Source: Bacteroidales bacterium (lineage in GTDB: Bacteria; Bacteroidota; Bacteroidia; Bacteroidales; UBA932). Taken from it: a stretch of DNA of 44,770 bases. The stretch covers positions 1 through 44,770 of the forward strand of contig JAFSXX010000021.1 of the NCBI GenBank assembly GCA_017443845.1, read 5' to 3'. Within the stretch, counting starts at the first letter, position 1. Every line of letters begins with the position of its first letter. Both the position numbers and the translations under genes were made by a program. The notes beneath the pieces are model-generated. The model was not told where the DNA came from. It searched no databases and saw only the letters and a list, made by a program, of their open reading frames with translations. This document shows positions 16,188 to 23,990 of this stretch, piece by piece.

Positions 16188-16206
16188 TGCGTTACCATTC
16201 CGGCAG

Positions 16207-17061
16207 ATGAACGCACCAAGACATTTCCTGAAAAAGGACTTTCTCTTCATGACGGTTCTCTTCGTCGTACTCTTTTCCATTGGGTATCTGGCGATTTACA
16301 GGCCTTTCGCGGCATCCGAAGCCTTCTGGCTTTCGGCCTCCGACCCCGGTGCGGCTCCTGCAACAGTGTTGTTTTATATTGTAAGCGTCGGCTGGCTTTC
16401 GCTGACCAAGGCCGCCCTTCACATCAAGGACAAGAGGCGTTCCGTCCCGATGCGGGACGTAGTGCTCTGCTTCGTGGCCGATTTCGTTGGAGCATCTGTA
16501 ATCTATCTCGCATTCACCCTGTTCCTGGGATTCTCCGACATGGCTTCGATGCCCGAACTGCTCGTCAAAAGCCTTGCCTGTGTGGCTCTGACCGTGGGAA
16601 TCCCCTCTTTCTTCTCCCTCCAGTATGCGATTATCCAGGACAAGAAGGAGGAGATAGAACTCCTGAAGCTCAATACCGTCCCCAAAGAGGCCCCTCCGGG
16701 CATAAAACTGGTCAATCTGTACGACTATTCGGGCATCCTGAGGATCTCAGCAGTCCCGGAGGATATCTTCTATGTGGAGTCGCAGGACAATTATGTAAGC
16801 ATCCATTATACCGTGGACGGGCAGATGACCCAGTATCTGCTGCGCAATACTACTGTCGGCATCGAGGATGCCTTCCGCGGCACCGTAATAGTCAGGTGCC
16901 ACCGTTCGTTTATGGTCAACATCGCCCACATCAAGGTAATGAAGCACGAGAAGGGGAGGGCCACCGTGATAATGGACGACAAGGCCGGAACGGTGATTCC
17001 CGTCTCGAGGACCTATTATTCCGATATAATGGGGATATTGACGCAGTACCGTGCGGCCTGA
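16207..17061 (+). CDS. Membrane-anchored LytTR transcription regulator
   Basis: This 284-residue protein has four predicted membrane helices (about 13-31, 52-72, 86-108, 120-140), then a linker and a LytTR DNA-binding domain from about 180 to 282. The LytTR part shows EDIFYVESQDNYVSIHY, VRCHRSFMVNIAHI and IPVSRTYYSDI, which are diagnostic. No histidine kinase or receiver domain is present, so it is a one-component type: a membrane sensor bound directly to its output. Membrane LytTR proteins of this type often control nearby genes; candidates are the divergent thioesterase-aromatic operon and the lyase gene downstream. The signal is unknown. Confidence 0.88.
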   Translation: MNAPRHFLKKDFLFMTVLFVVLFSIGYLAIYRPFAASEAFWLSASDPGAAPATVLFYIVSVGWLSLTKAALHIKDKRRSVPMRDVVLCFVADFVGASVIYLAFTLFLGFSDMASMPELLVKSLACVALTVGIPSFFSLQYAIIQDKKEEIELLKLNTVPKEAPPGIKLVNLYDYSGILRISAVPEDIFYVESQDNYVSIHYTVDGQMTQYLLRNTTVGIEDAFRGTVIVRCHRSFMVNIAHIKVMKHEKGRATVIMDDKAGTVIPVSRTYYSDIMGILTQYRAA

Positions 17062-17068
17062 TCAGGCC
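17055..17068. other. 14-bp perfect palindrome spanning two convergent stop codons
   Basis: GGCCTGATCAGGCC is its own reverse complement and holds both the LytTR stop (TGA, 17059-17061) and the AraC stop (TGA on the minus strand, 17064-17062). There is no T-run on either side, so it is not a classic bidirectional terminator. It might still pair in both transcripts or bind a dimeric protein. Confidence 0.6.
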
Positions 17069-17946
17069 CGCGTTTTCCTGAACTGCTGCGGCGAGAGGCC
17101 GGTCTTGGCCTTGAAGAGCCGCGTGAAATGGTTGGCATAGGAGAATCCGAGCTCCTCGGCGATCTCCCCGACGGGCATCCTGGTGGAGGTCAGGAGATTC
17201 TTGGCCGCATCTATGATCTTTCCCTGGATATATTCGTGGGCCGGGATGTGGAGCTCGCGCCTAACGAGAGATCCGAAATAATTGGGAGTGAGGTTGAACT
17301 GTGCGGCGCACCAGCTGACGGTGGGCTGTCCCTGCTGCGCGGCGCTTCCGCTCGAGAGGTAATTCTCGAGCATCGAATCGAGGGCGGAGGCGAGGCTCCG
17401 GTTGCTGACCTTCTCCGAATATTGCCTCTCGAAGAAGCGTTTGCAATAGCTCAGCAGCTGTCCTATGGCGAGGCGGAGCATGTGGTTGGTAAGGTAATCG
17501 CGCTGCTCCTGGAGCTCCGAGAAGATGTTCTCGTAGCAGTTGATGATAATGCCTCGTTCCCGCGCCGAAAGGTTGAATGCGCTCTCGACATCGTGGTTGA
17601 AGAAATCGAACATATAGAAGTCGCGTCCCAGTCCCGACTTCTCGAGAAGCTCCTGCCGGAAAGCGAGTATCCACCCGCGCGGCTTGACGGAGTAACTAAG
17701 CGCCACCGACGCGCTCTCGCCCGGCTTGAGGGTGAATATGCTTCCCTCACGGTAGCCGAGCGGCTTGCCGCATTTGCTGAGGCGGCCGAATTCAGAATCC
17801 ATAAGGATGACGCAGTACATATCGTTCCCGCGTTCGTCAAAGAAATCCTCCCGCGCGCGGCTGAGTTCTCCCACCGATACCGTGGGGTGGAGGGTAGGCT
17901 GCCTGAAGAAGGCGTTGAATTGGTCTATCCGGGATTCTTGAATCAT
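17062..17946 (-). CDS. AraC-family transcription regulator
   Basis: This 294-residue regulator has an N-terminal AraC_binding-like half (residues 1-170, with NDMYCVILMDSEFGRL and YREGSIFTLKPGES) and a C-terminal double helix-turn-helix (about 195-290, with FNLTPNYFGSLVRREL, MPVGEIAEELGFSYANHF and the FKAKTGLSPQQFRK signature). It starts at ATG 17946 because a -7 box lies 24 bases upstream; the frame is open to 18027, but that part would overlap the promoter. It is divergent from the lyase gene, and its intergenic region holds both promoters, so it is the best candidate regulator of that gene. The effector is unknown. Confidence 0.9.
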   Translation of the reverse strand: MIQESRIDQFNAFFRQPTLHPTVSVGELSRAREDFFDERGNDMYCVILMDSEFGRLSKCGKPLGYREGSIFTLKPGESASVALSYSVKPRGWILAFRQELLEKSGLGRDFYMFDFFNHDVESAFNLSARERGIIINCYENIFSELQEQRDYLTNHMLRLAIGQLLSYCKRFFERQYSEKVSNRSLASALDSMLENYLSSGSAAQQGQPTVSWCAAQFNLTPNYFGSLVRRELHIPAHEYIQGKIIDAAKNLLTSTRMPVGEIAEELGFSYANHFTRLFKAKTGLSPQQFRKTRA

Positions 17947-17970
17947 CACTTTTTCGTTTTTATCGTAGGG

Positions 17971-17978
17971 CAAAGATA
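17971..17978 (-). promoter_or_regulatory. -7 box of the AraC gene
   Basis: The minus strand reads TATCTTTG, matching TAnnTTTG, 24 bases before the ATG at 17946. It decides the start codon in favour of MIQESRIDQF. Confidence 0.55.
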
Positions 17979-18094
17979 GGGATTTGTCTTCAAAAAGAGT
18001 AAAAGTGGTAGATAGATTTGGTAACAATCTCGCTGATAGTTGAAAATGGTATATTATAAAGTAAAAAGGTTATTTCCTGCGCACGGCGGGCCGG

Positions 18095-18102
18095 TAACTT
18101 TG
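18095..18102 (+). promoter_or_regulatory. -7 box of the lyase gene
   Basis: TAACTTTG matches TAnnTTTG and lies 40 bases before ATG 18143. A second match, TAGATTTG at 18013-18020, lies further upstream and could be an alternative promoter. The leader is far shorter than the tnaC-type leader of enteric bacteria, and no leader peptide is seen. Confidence 0.5.
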
Positions 18103-18142
18103 CTGCCGTAAAACCGATAAATAACGAAAAAGATACAAGGCT

Positions 18143-19591
18143 ATGGCAGTAAAATTCTACATTCCAGAAAATCAGGTTCCCCTCGAGATGCATAAGGTAC
18201 GGGTGGTCCAGAAACTCACGCTCCTTCCGGTAGAACAGCGCCTGAAGGCAATCCAGGAGGCCGGCAACAATACATTCCTGCTCCAGAACAGGGACATCTA
18301 TATGGATATGATAACCGATTCCGGCGTCAATGCGATGTCCGACAAGCAGGTCGCGGCGATGGATGTCGCCGACGATTCATACGCCGGGTCGGAGACCTTC
18401 AACCGGGCCAAGGCGGCCATCAAGGAGGTCTTCGGAGTCGATAATGTGCTGCCCGCGCATCAGGGGCGCGCTGCGGAGAATATCCTGGCCGAGACATTCG
18501 TCAAACCGGGAATGTACACCCTTATGAACTTCCACTTCACCACGACCAAGGCCCACATCACCCGCCTCGGCGGAGAGGTCATCGAGCTGGTGGACAAGAA
18601 GGGACTCATCCCGCAGAGCGACGATCCCTTCAAGGGTAATTTCAACCTCAGGAACCTCAAGGCTACGATCAAGGAGAAGACTCCGGAGAAAGTGGCGTTC
18701 GTGCGCGTGGAGGCCGGAACGAACCTTATCGGCGGCCAGCCGGTCAGCCTCGAGAATATGATGGCGGTATGCGACATCTGCCACGAGATGGGAGTGGTCA
18801 GCGTGCTCGACGCCTCCCTGCTCCAGGACAACGTCTATTTTATGAAGATCCGCGAGCCGCGATGCAAATATATGACGACCAAGGAGATTTATCACCTGCT
18901 CGCCAGCCGCTTCGATATCATCTACTTCTCCGCCCGCAAACTGGGCTTCAGCCGCGGAGGCTTCATCATTTCGACCGACAGGAAGTGGACCGATATGATG
19001 ATGGAGTTCGTGCCCCTGTACGAAGGCTTCCTCACATACGGAGGTATGGAGGTGCGTTCCATCGAAGCCGCCGCCCAGGGTCTGCTCGAGTCGCTCGATA
19101 TGGAATACATTAACCAGGGTCCGGAATTCATCGCCTACCTGGTCAAGGAGCTCGATGATTACGGAGTGCCGGTGATCAAGCCGGCCGGAGGTCTGGGATG
19201 CCACCTGAACTGCTCCGAGTTCGTGCCCGATATGCCGCACGACCAGTATCCCGCCGCGGCCGTCGGAGCGGCGGTCTATATCGCGGGCGGAATCCGCGGA
19301 ATGGAGCGCGGTACAGTTTCGGAGCAGCGCGAGCCAGACGGCACGGAGCGCTTCGCGGAGCTGGAGCTCCAGCGCCTCGCAGTGCCCCGCCGAGTGTTCA
19401 CCCTGAGCCAGATCAAGTATTGCGCAGACCGCGTCAAGTGGGTTTGGGACAACCGCAAGCTCATAGGCGGCCTGCAGTGGACCTACGAGCCCAATGTCCT
19501 CCGTTTCTTCTTCGGCAGGATGAAGGAGATCGGATTCTGGCAGGAACTGCTCGTGGAGAAGTTCAAGCAGGACTTCGGCGACAGCCTCTAA
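18143..19591 (+). CDS. Tryptophanase / tyrosine phenol-lyase family PLP enzyme, divergent
   Basis: This 482-residue protein belongs to the beta-eliminating lyase family that splits tryptophan to indole or tyrosine to phenol, with pyruvate and ammonia. By eye it is closer to tyrosine phenol-lyase (SGVNAMSDKQ, SYAGSETF, GIRGMERGTVS with Arg385 where TPL has Arg381). Conserved: Tyr80, Gln107-Arg109, Phe132-Thr133, Asn194, Asp223, PLP-lysine Lys266, Arg416 and the FF pair near 455. Not conserved: the arginine after the PLP aspartate (DATR in TPL, DASL here, Leu226), the lysine before the PLP lysine (Arg265), and the GGH histidine (Leu351). Substrate is therefore open. It is monocistronic with its own terminator and lies next to two regulator genes. 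Confidence 0.85.
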   Translation: MAVKFYIPENQVPLEMHKVRVVQKLTLLPVEQRLKAIQEAGNNTFLLQNRDIYMDMITDSGVNAMSDKQVAAMDVADDSYAGSETFNRAKAAIKEVFGVDNVLPAHQGRAAENILAETFVKPGMYTLMNFHFTTTKAHITRLGGEVIELVDKKGLIPQSDDPFKGNFNLRNLKATIKEKTPEKVAFVRVEAGTNLIGGQPVSLENMMAVCDICHEMGVVSVLDASLLQDNVYFMKIREPRCKYMTTKEIYHLLASRFDIIYFSARKLGFSRGGFIISTDRKWTDMMMEFVPLYEGFLTYGGMEVRSIEAAAQGLLESLDMEYINQGPEFIAYLVKELDDYGVPVIKPAGGLGCHLNCSEFVPDMPHDQYPAAAVGAAVYIAGGIRGMERGTVSEQREPDGTERFAELELQRLAVPRRVFTLSQIKYCADRVKWVWDNRKLIGGLQWTYEPNVLRFFFGRMKEIGFWQELLVEKFKQDFGDSL

Positions 19592-19629
19592 GAGAGAGAC
19601 TCTGTTTCATTATTGATATTATGGTGGTG

Positions 19630-19670
19630 AGGGCATCCCTGATTATTCGGGGGTGCCTTCCTTTTCTTTT
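19630..19670 (+). terminator. Rho-independent terminator after the lyase gene
   Basis: A stem of about 10 pairs, AGGGCATCCC with GGGGTGCCTT (two wobble pairs), encloses a loop around TGATTATTCG and is followed by CCTTTTCTTTT. It lies 39 bases after the lyase stop and before the glycosyltransferase start. Confidence 0.75.
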
Positions 19671-19718
19671 GCATTATTTCGCATCTTGCCCGATATTTGC
19701 ACAAATTTTAATCAAGCG

Positions 19719-20885
19719 ATGAAAAGACAGGTAAACATCGGCCTCTTCAATGAATCATTCCCTCCGGTGATGGACGGGGTGGCGGTCTGCGTGCAGAATT
19801 ATGCCTACTGGCTCCAGAAGAATGTCGGCAAGGTCTCCGTCATAACCCCTATGAACTACGGACATAAGTACCACGAGGATTACGAGGTTCTGGAATATAT
19901 GTCCATCCCGGTGCCTTTCAGGCCGCCCTATATGACCGGCATAGCGGAAATCGACCCTGTCTTTATGAGCAAACTGCTCAAGCGCAGATTCAAGATCGTG
20001 CACGCCCACAGCCCCTTCACCTCCGGAATGGCGGCGCAGCAGGTGGCCAGGTCGCAGAACGTCCCCCTGGTCGCCACTTTCCACTCAAAATTCCGCGACG
20101 ACTTCGAGCGGGTGATACCCTCCAAATTCGCGGTTGACGCCATCATCAAGCGGATCGTGGCATTCTACGAGTCTGCCGACGAGGTCTGGGTGCCCCAGCC
20201 TTCGGTGCGCGAGGTGCTCAGGGAGTACGGATTCAAAGGGCACGCCGAGGTGGTCCAGAACGGCAGCGACCTGTGTGCCGATTATACCGATTCCTATTTC
20301 GAAGAGGCGCGCAGGAGCCTCGGGATCGCCCCCGGGCAGTTCGCGCTGCTCTGCGTCGGGCAGCATATCTGGGAGAAGAACACCAAGCTCATAATCGAAG
20401 CCCTCTCCCGCATCTCCGACCTGGATTTCAGGATGTTCTTCATCGGGACCGGCTACGCGGCCGAGGAGATGAAGGATATGGTCTCAAAGGCGGGGCTCGA
20501 TTCGAAAGTGACCTTCGTCGGAGTCCTTACGGACCGCGAGAAACTAAAGAGTTACTATGCCGCGGCTGACCTTTTCCTCTTCCCGTCGCTCTACGATACC
20601 GACGGCCTTGTGGTCCACGAGGCGGCGGCTCTCCATACCCCGTCGGTAATGGCGGACAACGCATCGGCTTCGGGAATGATAACTGACGGCGACAACGGCT
20701 TCCTTACTCCGGACAATCCCGACTCCTTCGCAGACCTGCTCCGCAAGCTCGCGGCTTCGCGTTCCGACCTTAAGAAGACTGCGGGATTATCGGCTTCCAG
20801 GACGCTTGTGCGCAGCTGGGAAGACATAGCGGCCGAAGTTCTCGACCGCTATAATTCACTGATTGTAAGAAAAAAGATGATCTAG
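19719..20885 (+). CDS. GT4-family glycosyltransferase
   Basis: This 388-residue GT-B fold enzyme transfers a sugar from a nucleotide-sugar donor. The N-terminal acceptor half shows NIGLFNESFPPVMDGVAV and IVHAHSPFTSGMAAQQVA. The donor half shows LLCVGQHIWEKNTKLIIEAL and the E-x7-E type motif in FLFPSLYDTDGLVVHEAAAL. The layout resembles the alpha-glucosyl/mannosyl-diacylglycerol transferases of the GT4 family, which would fit the nearby cardiolipin synthase, but the acceptor is not proven. ATG 19719 (MKRQVNIGLF) is chosen; the frame upstream is intergenic sequence containing GATATTTG, a one-mismatch -7 box. The stop is 11 bases from the convergent lipoprotein gene. Confidence 0.85.
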   Translation: MKRQVNIGLFNESFPPVMDGVAVCVQNYAYWLQKNVGKVSVITPMNYGHKYHEDYEVLEYMSIPVPFRPPYMTGIAEIDPVFMSKLLKRRFKIVHAHSPFTSGMAAQQVARSQNVPLVATFHSKFRDDFERVIPSKFAVDAIIKRIVAFYESADEVWVPQPSVREVLREYGFKGHAEVVQNGSDLCADYTDSYFEEARRSLGIAPGQFALLCVGQHIWEKNTKLIIEALSRISDLDFRMFFIGTGYAAEEMKDMVSKAGLDSKVTFVGVLTDREKLKSYYAAADLFLFPSLYDTDGLVVHEAAALHTPSVMADNASASGMITDGDNGFLTPDNPDSFADLLRKLAASRSDLKKTAGLSASRTLVRSWEDIAAEVLDRYNSLIVRKKMI

Positions 20886-20896
20886 GCGAGGGGCCG

Positions 20897-21661
20897 CTAC
20901 CTGAGCGACTCGTGTATCCTCACCTCGATTCCGGTGCCTTCCAGCAGAGAGGGCAGGGCGGAGAGGTCCGTCGCGCTGAAATGGTAGGGGACAAGCACCT
21001 TTGGAGCTATCATCTTTGCCGCCTCGACGCACTGGTCAACAGTCATCGTGTAAGGCTGGTTGACGGGCAGGAAGGCTACGTCAACGGGGCCGTAGATGTT
21101 CTTGAGGGCGGCCATTTCGGGGATGGTCTCGGTATCGCCGGCCACATACAGCACAAGTCCGTCGATGTTGAAGAGATATCCGTTGCCGTTGCCCTTGGGA
21201 TGGAACCGGTCGCGGCCCTCGGTGGTGTTGTAGGCGGGCACTACCGCGTATTTGATCTTGTCGGTCAGCAGTCCGCTGTCGCCGTTGGCCAGGACCTTGC
21301 CCTTGCCCAGGGCATCGCAGCTTTTGGCATTGGCATAGATGAGGGTGCCCTCTTTGGTAAGCGTGTCGATGGCATCCTGGCTCAAGTGGTCGTGGTGCTC
21401 GTGGGTCACGAAGATGGCATCAGCCTTTCCGTAGGCGTTGTAGTCGATAACCTTTCCGTCCATCTCGGCTACGGGGTCGATCTGGATCGAATATCCGTCG
21501 AAGTTGACGGCGATGGATCCGTGGCGGATGCAGGCGATTTCGACATTACCTCCGCCGGGAGTCTTGAAGCATTCGGTGTCTTTCATTTCCTGGGTTTTGT
21601 TGGTTTGGCAGGCGGTGAGCGCGACGAGGGTCGCGGCGATGGATGTGATTATACTTTTCAT
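20897..21661 (-). CDS. Metallo-beta-lactamase-fold lipoprotein
   Basis: This 254-residue protein has a lipoprotein signal ending LVALTAC (Cys18) and a metallo-beta-lactamase fold of the UPF0173-like branch: VTHEHHDHLS gives the HxHxDH metal motif near residue 90, VAGDTE supplies the bridging aspartate near 173, and a late histidine follows in VPYHFS. Members are broad metal hydrolases acting on lactone- or phosphoester-like substrates; the substrate here is not deducible. The lipid anchor puts it in the periplasm or on the outer membrane. Its ATG overlaps the stop of the DUF3737 gene by 4 bases. Confidence 0.88.
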   Translation of the reverse strand: MKSIITSIAATLVALTACQTNKTQEMKDTECFKTPGGGNVEIACIRHGSIAVNFDGYSIQIDPVAEMDGKVIDYNAYGKADAIFVTHEHHDHLSQDAIDTLTKEGTLIYANAKSCDALGKGKVLANGDSGLLTDKIKYAVVPAYNTTEGRDRFHPKGNGNGYLFNIDGLVLYVAGDTETIPEMAALKNIYGPVDVAFLPVNQPYTMTVDQCVEAAKMIAPKVLVPYHFSATDLSALPSLLEGTGIEVRIHESLR

Positions 21662-22506
21662 AATTTGAGGATTTGGCAGTCGGCGGGGCCCTTGATGTTG
21701 CCGTCGAGGATTATCTCGCCATAGGAAGCGGCTTTGATGCAGCCTGTGCGGGGATTCTTGACGGAAGGGATATCGTTAAGGACCGTGGCTTTGACGTCGG
21801 AATACTCGAACGCGAGGTCGGCGTCAGGCTCGAATGTGCAGTTCTCGAGGACCAGGCCGTCGGCGTAACAAAGGGGTTGCGTGCCTCCGATGCGGCAGTT
21901 GACGAGCCTCAGGTTCTTCGAATGCCAGGCGAGGTACTCCCCGTTGATGAAGGAGTTGTAAACCGTCACGTTCTCGGTCTCCCAGAGGGCGTCCTTGCTC
22001 TGCAGGTCGGAGTCCCATATCTCCACATTCTTCGCGTGCTGGAAGGAGTAATTGCCTTTGAGCTTGAAGTTCTTGATCTTGATGTCGGAGCAGTGGAAGA
22101 ACATATAGTCGGCGTGCTCCGCCTCGAGTCCGTCAATGTCGATATTCCTGCAGTCCCAGAATGTCTCCTGGGCGAGCGGCATCCTGACATTGCGCAGTTT
22201 CACTCCGTCCATCTCGCGGAACATCTTGGGGGCGTCCACAAGGCAGTCGCGCAGTTCGATGTCGCGGCTGTGCCATATCGAGCTGCGTGCGCTCTCGGCG
22301 AAATAGCAGTCACGCACCAGGGCGCGGTCGCAACACCAGAGGACATATTTGCCCTCGAAGCGGCATTTGTATGCCTCCACGTCGGCCGTCTCCTTGAGGG
22401 AGGACTCTCCGAGATGTATGATCACATTTTCCAGATATACGTTTTTCTTGGTATAGAGAGGCCTCTCGCCCTCGAATTCGGCATTGATTATAGTTTCTTT
22501 ATCCAT
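21658..22506 (-). CDS. DUF3737 family protein (right-handed beta-helix)
   Basis: This 282-residue protein matches the DUF3737 family in length and texture. Short strands repeat about every 20 residues with hydrophobic and asparagine/aspartate turns (VYLENVIIHLG, CYFAESARSSIW, VKLRNVRM, IKIKNFKLKG, LRLVNCRIGG, LVLENCTFEP), which indicates a right-handed beta-helix. There is no signal peptide or membrane helix, so it is probably cytoplasmic. The family has no established function that I know of; beta-helices of this kind often bind or process polysaccharide. It is the first gene of a two-gene operon with the exported metallo-beta-lactamase-fold protein, with its own promoter box. Confidence 0.85.
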   Translation of the reverse strand: MDKETIINAEFEGERPLYTKKNVYLENVIIHLGESSLKETADVEAYKCRFEGKYVLWCCDRALVRDCYFAESARSSIWHSRDIELRDCLVDAPKMFREMDGVKLRNVRMPLAQETFWDCRNIDIDGLEAEHADYMFFHCSDIKIKNFKLKGNYSFQHAKNVEIWDSDLQSKDALWETENVTVYNSFINGEYLAWHSKNLRLVNCRIGGTQPLCYADGLVLENCTFEPDADLAFEYSDVKATVLNDIPSVKNPRTGCIKAASYGEIILDGNIKGPADCQILKL

Positions 22507-22532
22507 CTTTTTAGCTGATATCTACTTTTTTG

Positions 22533-22540
22533 CAAAAGTA
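22533..22540 (-). promoter_or_regulatory. -7 box of the DUF3737 operon
   Basis: The minus strand reads TACTTTTG, matching TAnnTTTG, 26 bases before ATG 22506. It is arranged divergently with the cardiolipin synthase promoter 12 bases away. Confidence 0.5.
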
Positions 22541-22552
22541 ATCATTAAATAA

Positions 22553-22560
22553 TAACTTTG
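22553..22560 (+). promoter_or_regulatory. -7 box of cardiolipin synthase
   Basis: TAACTTTG matches TAnnTTTG. A TTTG at 22529-22532 lies 20 bases upstream, the spacing expected for the Bacteroidetes -33 element. The ATG at 22575 follows after 14 bases. Confidence 0.6.
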
Positions 22561-22574
22561 TTGCGCAAGGTTAT

Positions 22575-23990
22575 ATGTCGATATTCCTTAAAATACTCTT
22601 CGGATTCCTCCTCGTGAGTGTCATAGTGATCCTCATCGCGGAGAACCGCCATCCGGTCAAGACCCTGGCGTGGCTGCTGCTGCTTTTCTTCCTGCCTGTA
22701 ATCGGCCTGGTGCTCTACTTTTTCTTCGGCATCAATAAGAGCAAGCAGAGGCTCATCAGCGACGAGCGGCTCAAGGTACTCAAGGACCATACCCTCGAAA
22801 GTGCCGGAGAGTCCATCGTCAGGGACCCGGTGCCCGAGGACAGCGAGACCGCCAACATGCTCTGGATGATCAACCACGCATTCGTCACCTCGGGCAACGA
22901 CGTGCGCTTCTATACCCATTTCGACCCGATGTTCGCCGATATGCTGGAGGATATCCGGAATGCGAAGCACCATATCCATTTCCAGTTCTTCATAATCAAG
23001 GGGGACAGGGTAGGCCGCGAGGTTGGGGAACTCCTTGCCGCCAAGGTGCGCGAGGGGGTCGAGGTTCGGGTCCAGTATGATGACGCGGCAAACTTGACTC
23101 TCTCAAAAAGGAAGTTCTACCGATGGATGCGGAAGCAGGGGATAGAGGTTCACCCGTTCCTCAAGGTAGGCATCCCGTTCATCTCCAACAATACCAATTA
23201 CCGCAATCACCGCAAGGTGGTGGTTATCGACGGCAAGGTGGGGTACGCAGGCGGAATGAATATCGCGGACCGCTACTCGGACGGCATCCACGGCGGCATC
23301 TGGCGCGATACCCATTTCCGTATCGAGGGCCCCGCGGTGCTGGAACTCCAGACCTCATTCCTTACCGACCTGCAGTTCTCCGCCAAAGAGTACGTCTCAG
23401 GCGCGGAGTATTATCCTGTTCCGAATCTCTTCCCCGACGGGGTCAAGACCCAGATCGCTACTTCCGGCCCGATGGACGAGTGGCACGTCATAATGCAGGG
23501 AATGCTCAATATGATAGCCCAGTCGGATGAGTATATCTATGTCGAAACGCCCTATTTCATCCCCTCCGAGACTATCCTAATGGCGCTTCGCAACGCAGCC
23601 CTCTCGGGGCTGGATGTCAGGCTCATCGTCCCGGAAGTAATGGATCGCGGCGTGCTCACCGGGCTGGCTACCCGCTCGTACATAGAGCCGCTGCTGGTGG
23701 CCGGAGTCAGGGTGTTCTTCTATCAGAAGGGATTCATCCACGCCAAGACCATAGTGGTCGACGACAAGGTTTCGACCGTTGGCTCGACCAATATCGACAA
23801 CCGGAGTTTCGACCAGGATTTCGAAATCAACGCATTCTTCTACGACCGTCCCACGGCTCTGCGGCTCAAAGACGATTTTATGAAGGATCAGGCCGACTCA
23901 CGCGAACTGACCCTCGAGGAGTGGGCGTCGCGCAAGAAGGTCCAGCGCTTCAAGGAGTCGCTGGCCCGGCTCTTCTCTCCGCTTCTTTAG
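22575..23990 (+). CDS. cls: Cardiolipin synthase (phospholipase D family)
   Basis: This 471-residue membrane enzyme joins two phosphatidylglycerols into cardiolipin and glycerol. Two N-terminal membrane helices (about 5-22 and 29-51) precede two phospholipase D halves. Each has an HKD motif: HRKVVVIDGKVGYAGG near residue 213 and HAKTIVVDDKVSTVGS near 391. Length and layout are standard for bacterial ClsA-type enzymes. Its stop (TAG) shares two bases with the convergent TauE/SafE gene stop. No acyltransferase or phosphatidylglycerol genes are adjacent apart from the GT4 enzyme. Confidence 0.93.
   Translation: MSIFLKILFGFLLVSVIVILIAENRHPVKTLAWLLLLFFLPVIGLVLYFFFGINKSKQRLISDERLKVLKDHTLESAGESIVRDPVPEDSETANMLWMINHAFVTSGNDVRFYTHFDPMFADMLEDIRNAKHHIHFQFFIIKGDRVGREVGELLAAKVREGVEVRVQYDDAANLTLSKRKFYRWMRKQGIEVHPFLKVGIPFISNNTNYRNHRKVVVIDGKVGYAGGMNIADRYSDGIHGGIWRDTHFRIEGPAVLELQTSFLTDLQFSAKEYVSGAEYYPVPNLFPDGVKTQIATSGPMDEWHVIMQGMLNMIAQSDEYIYVETPYFIPSETILMALRNAALSGLDVRLIVPEVMDRGVLTGLATRSYIEPLLVAGVRVFFYQKGFIHAKTIVVDDKVSTVGSTNIDNRSFDQDFEINAFFYDRPTALRLKDDFMKDQADSRELTLEEWASRKKVQRFKESLARLFSPLL

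Noticed and set aside
18103-18142. tnaC-like leader peptide or riboswitch before the lyase gene
   Set aside because: The leader is about 40 bases, with no small ORF holding a tryptophan or tyrosine codon and no conserved aptamer pattern.
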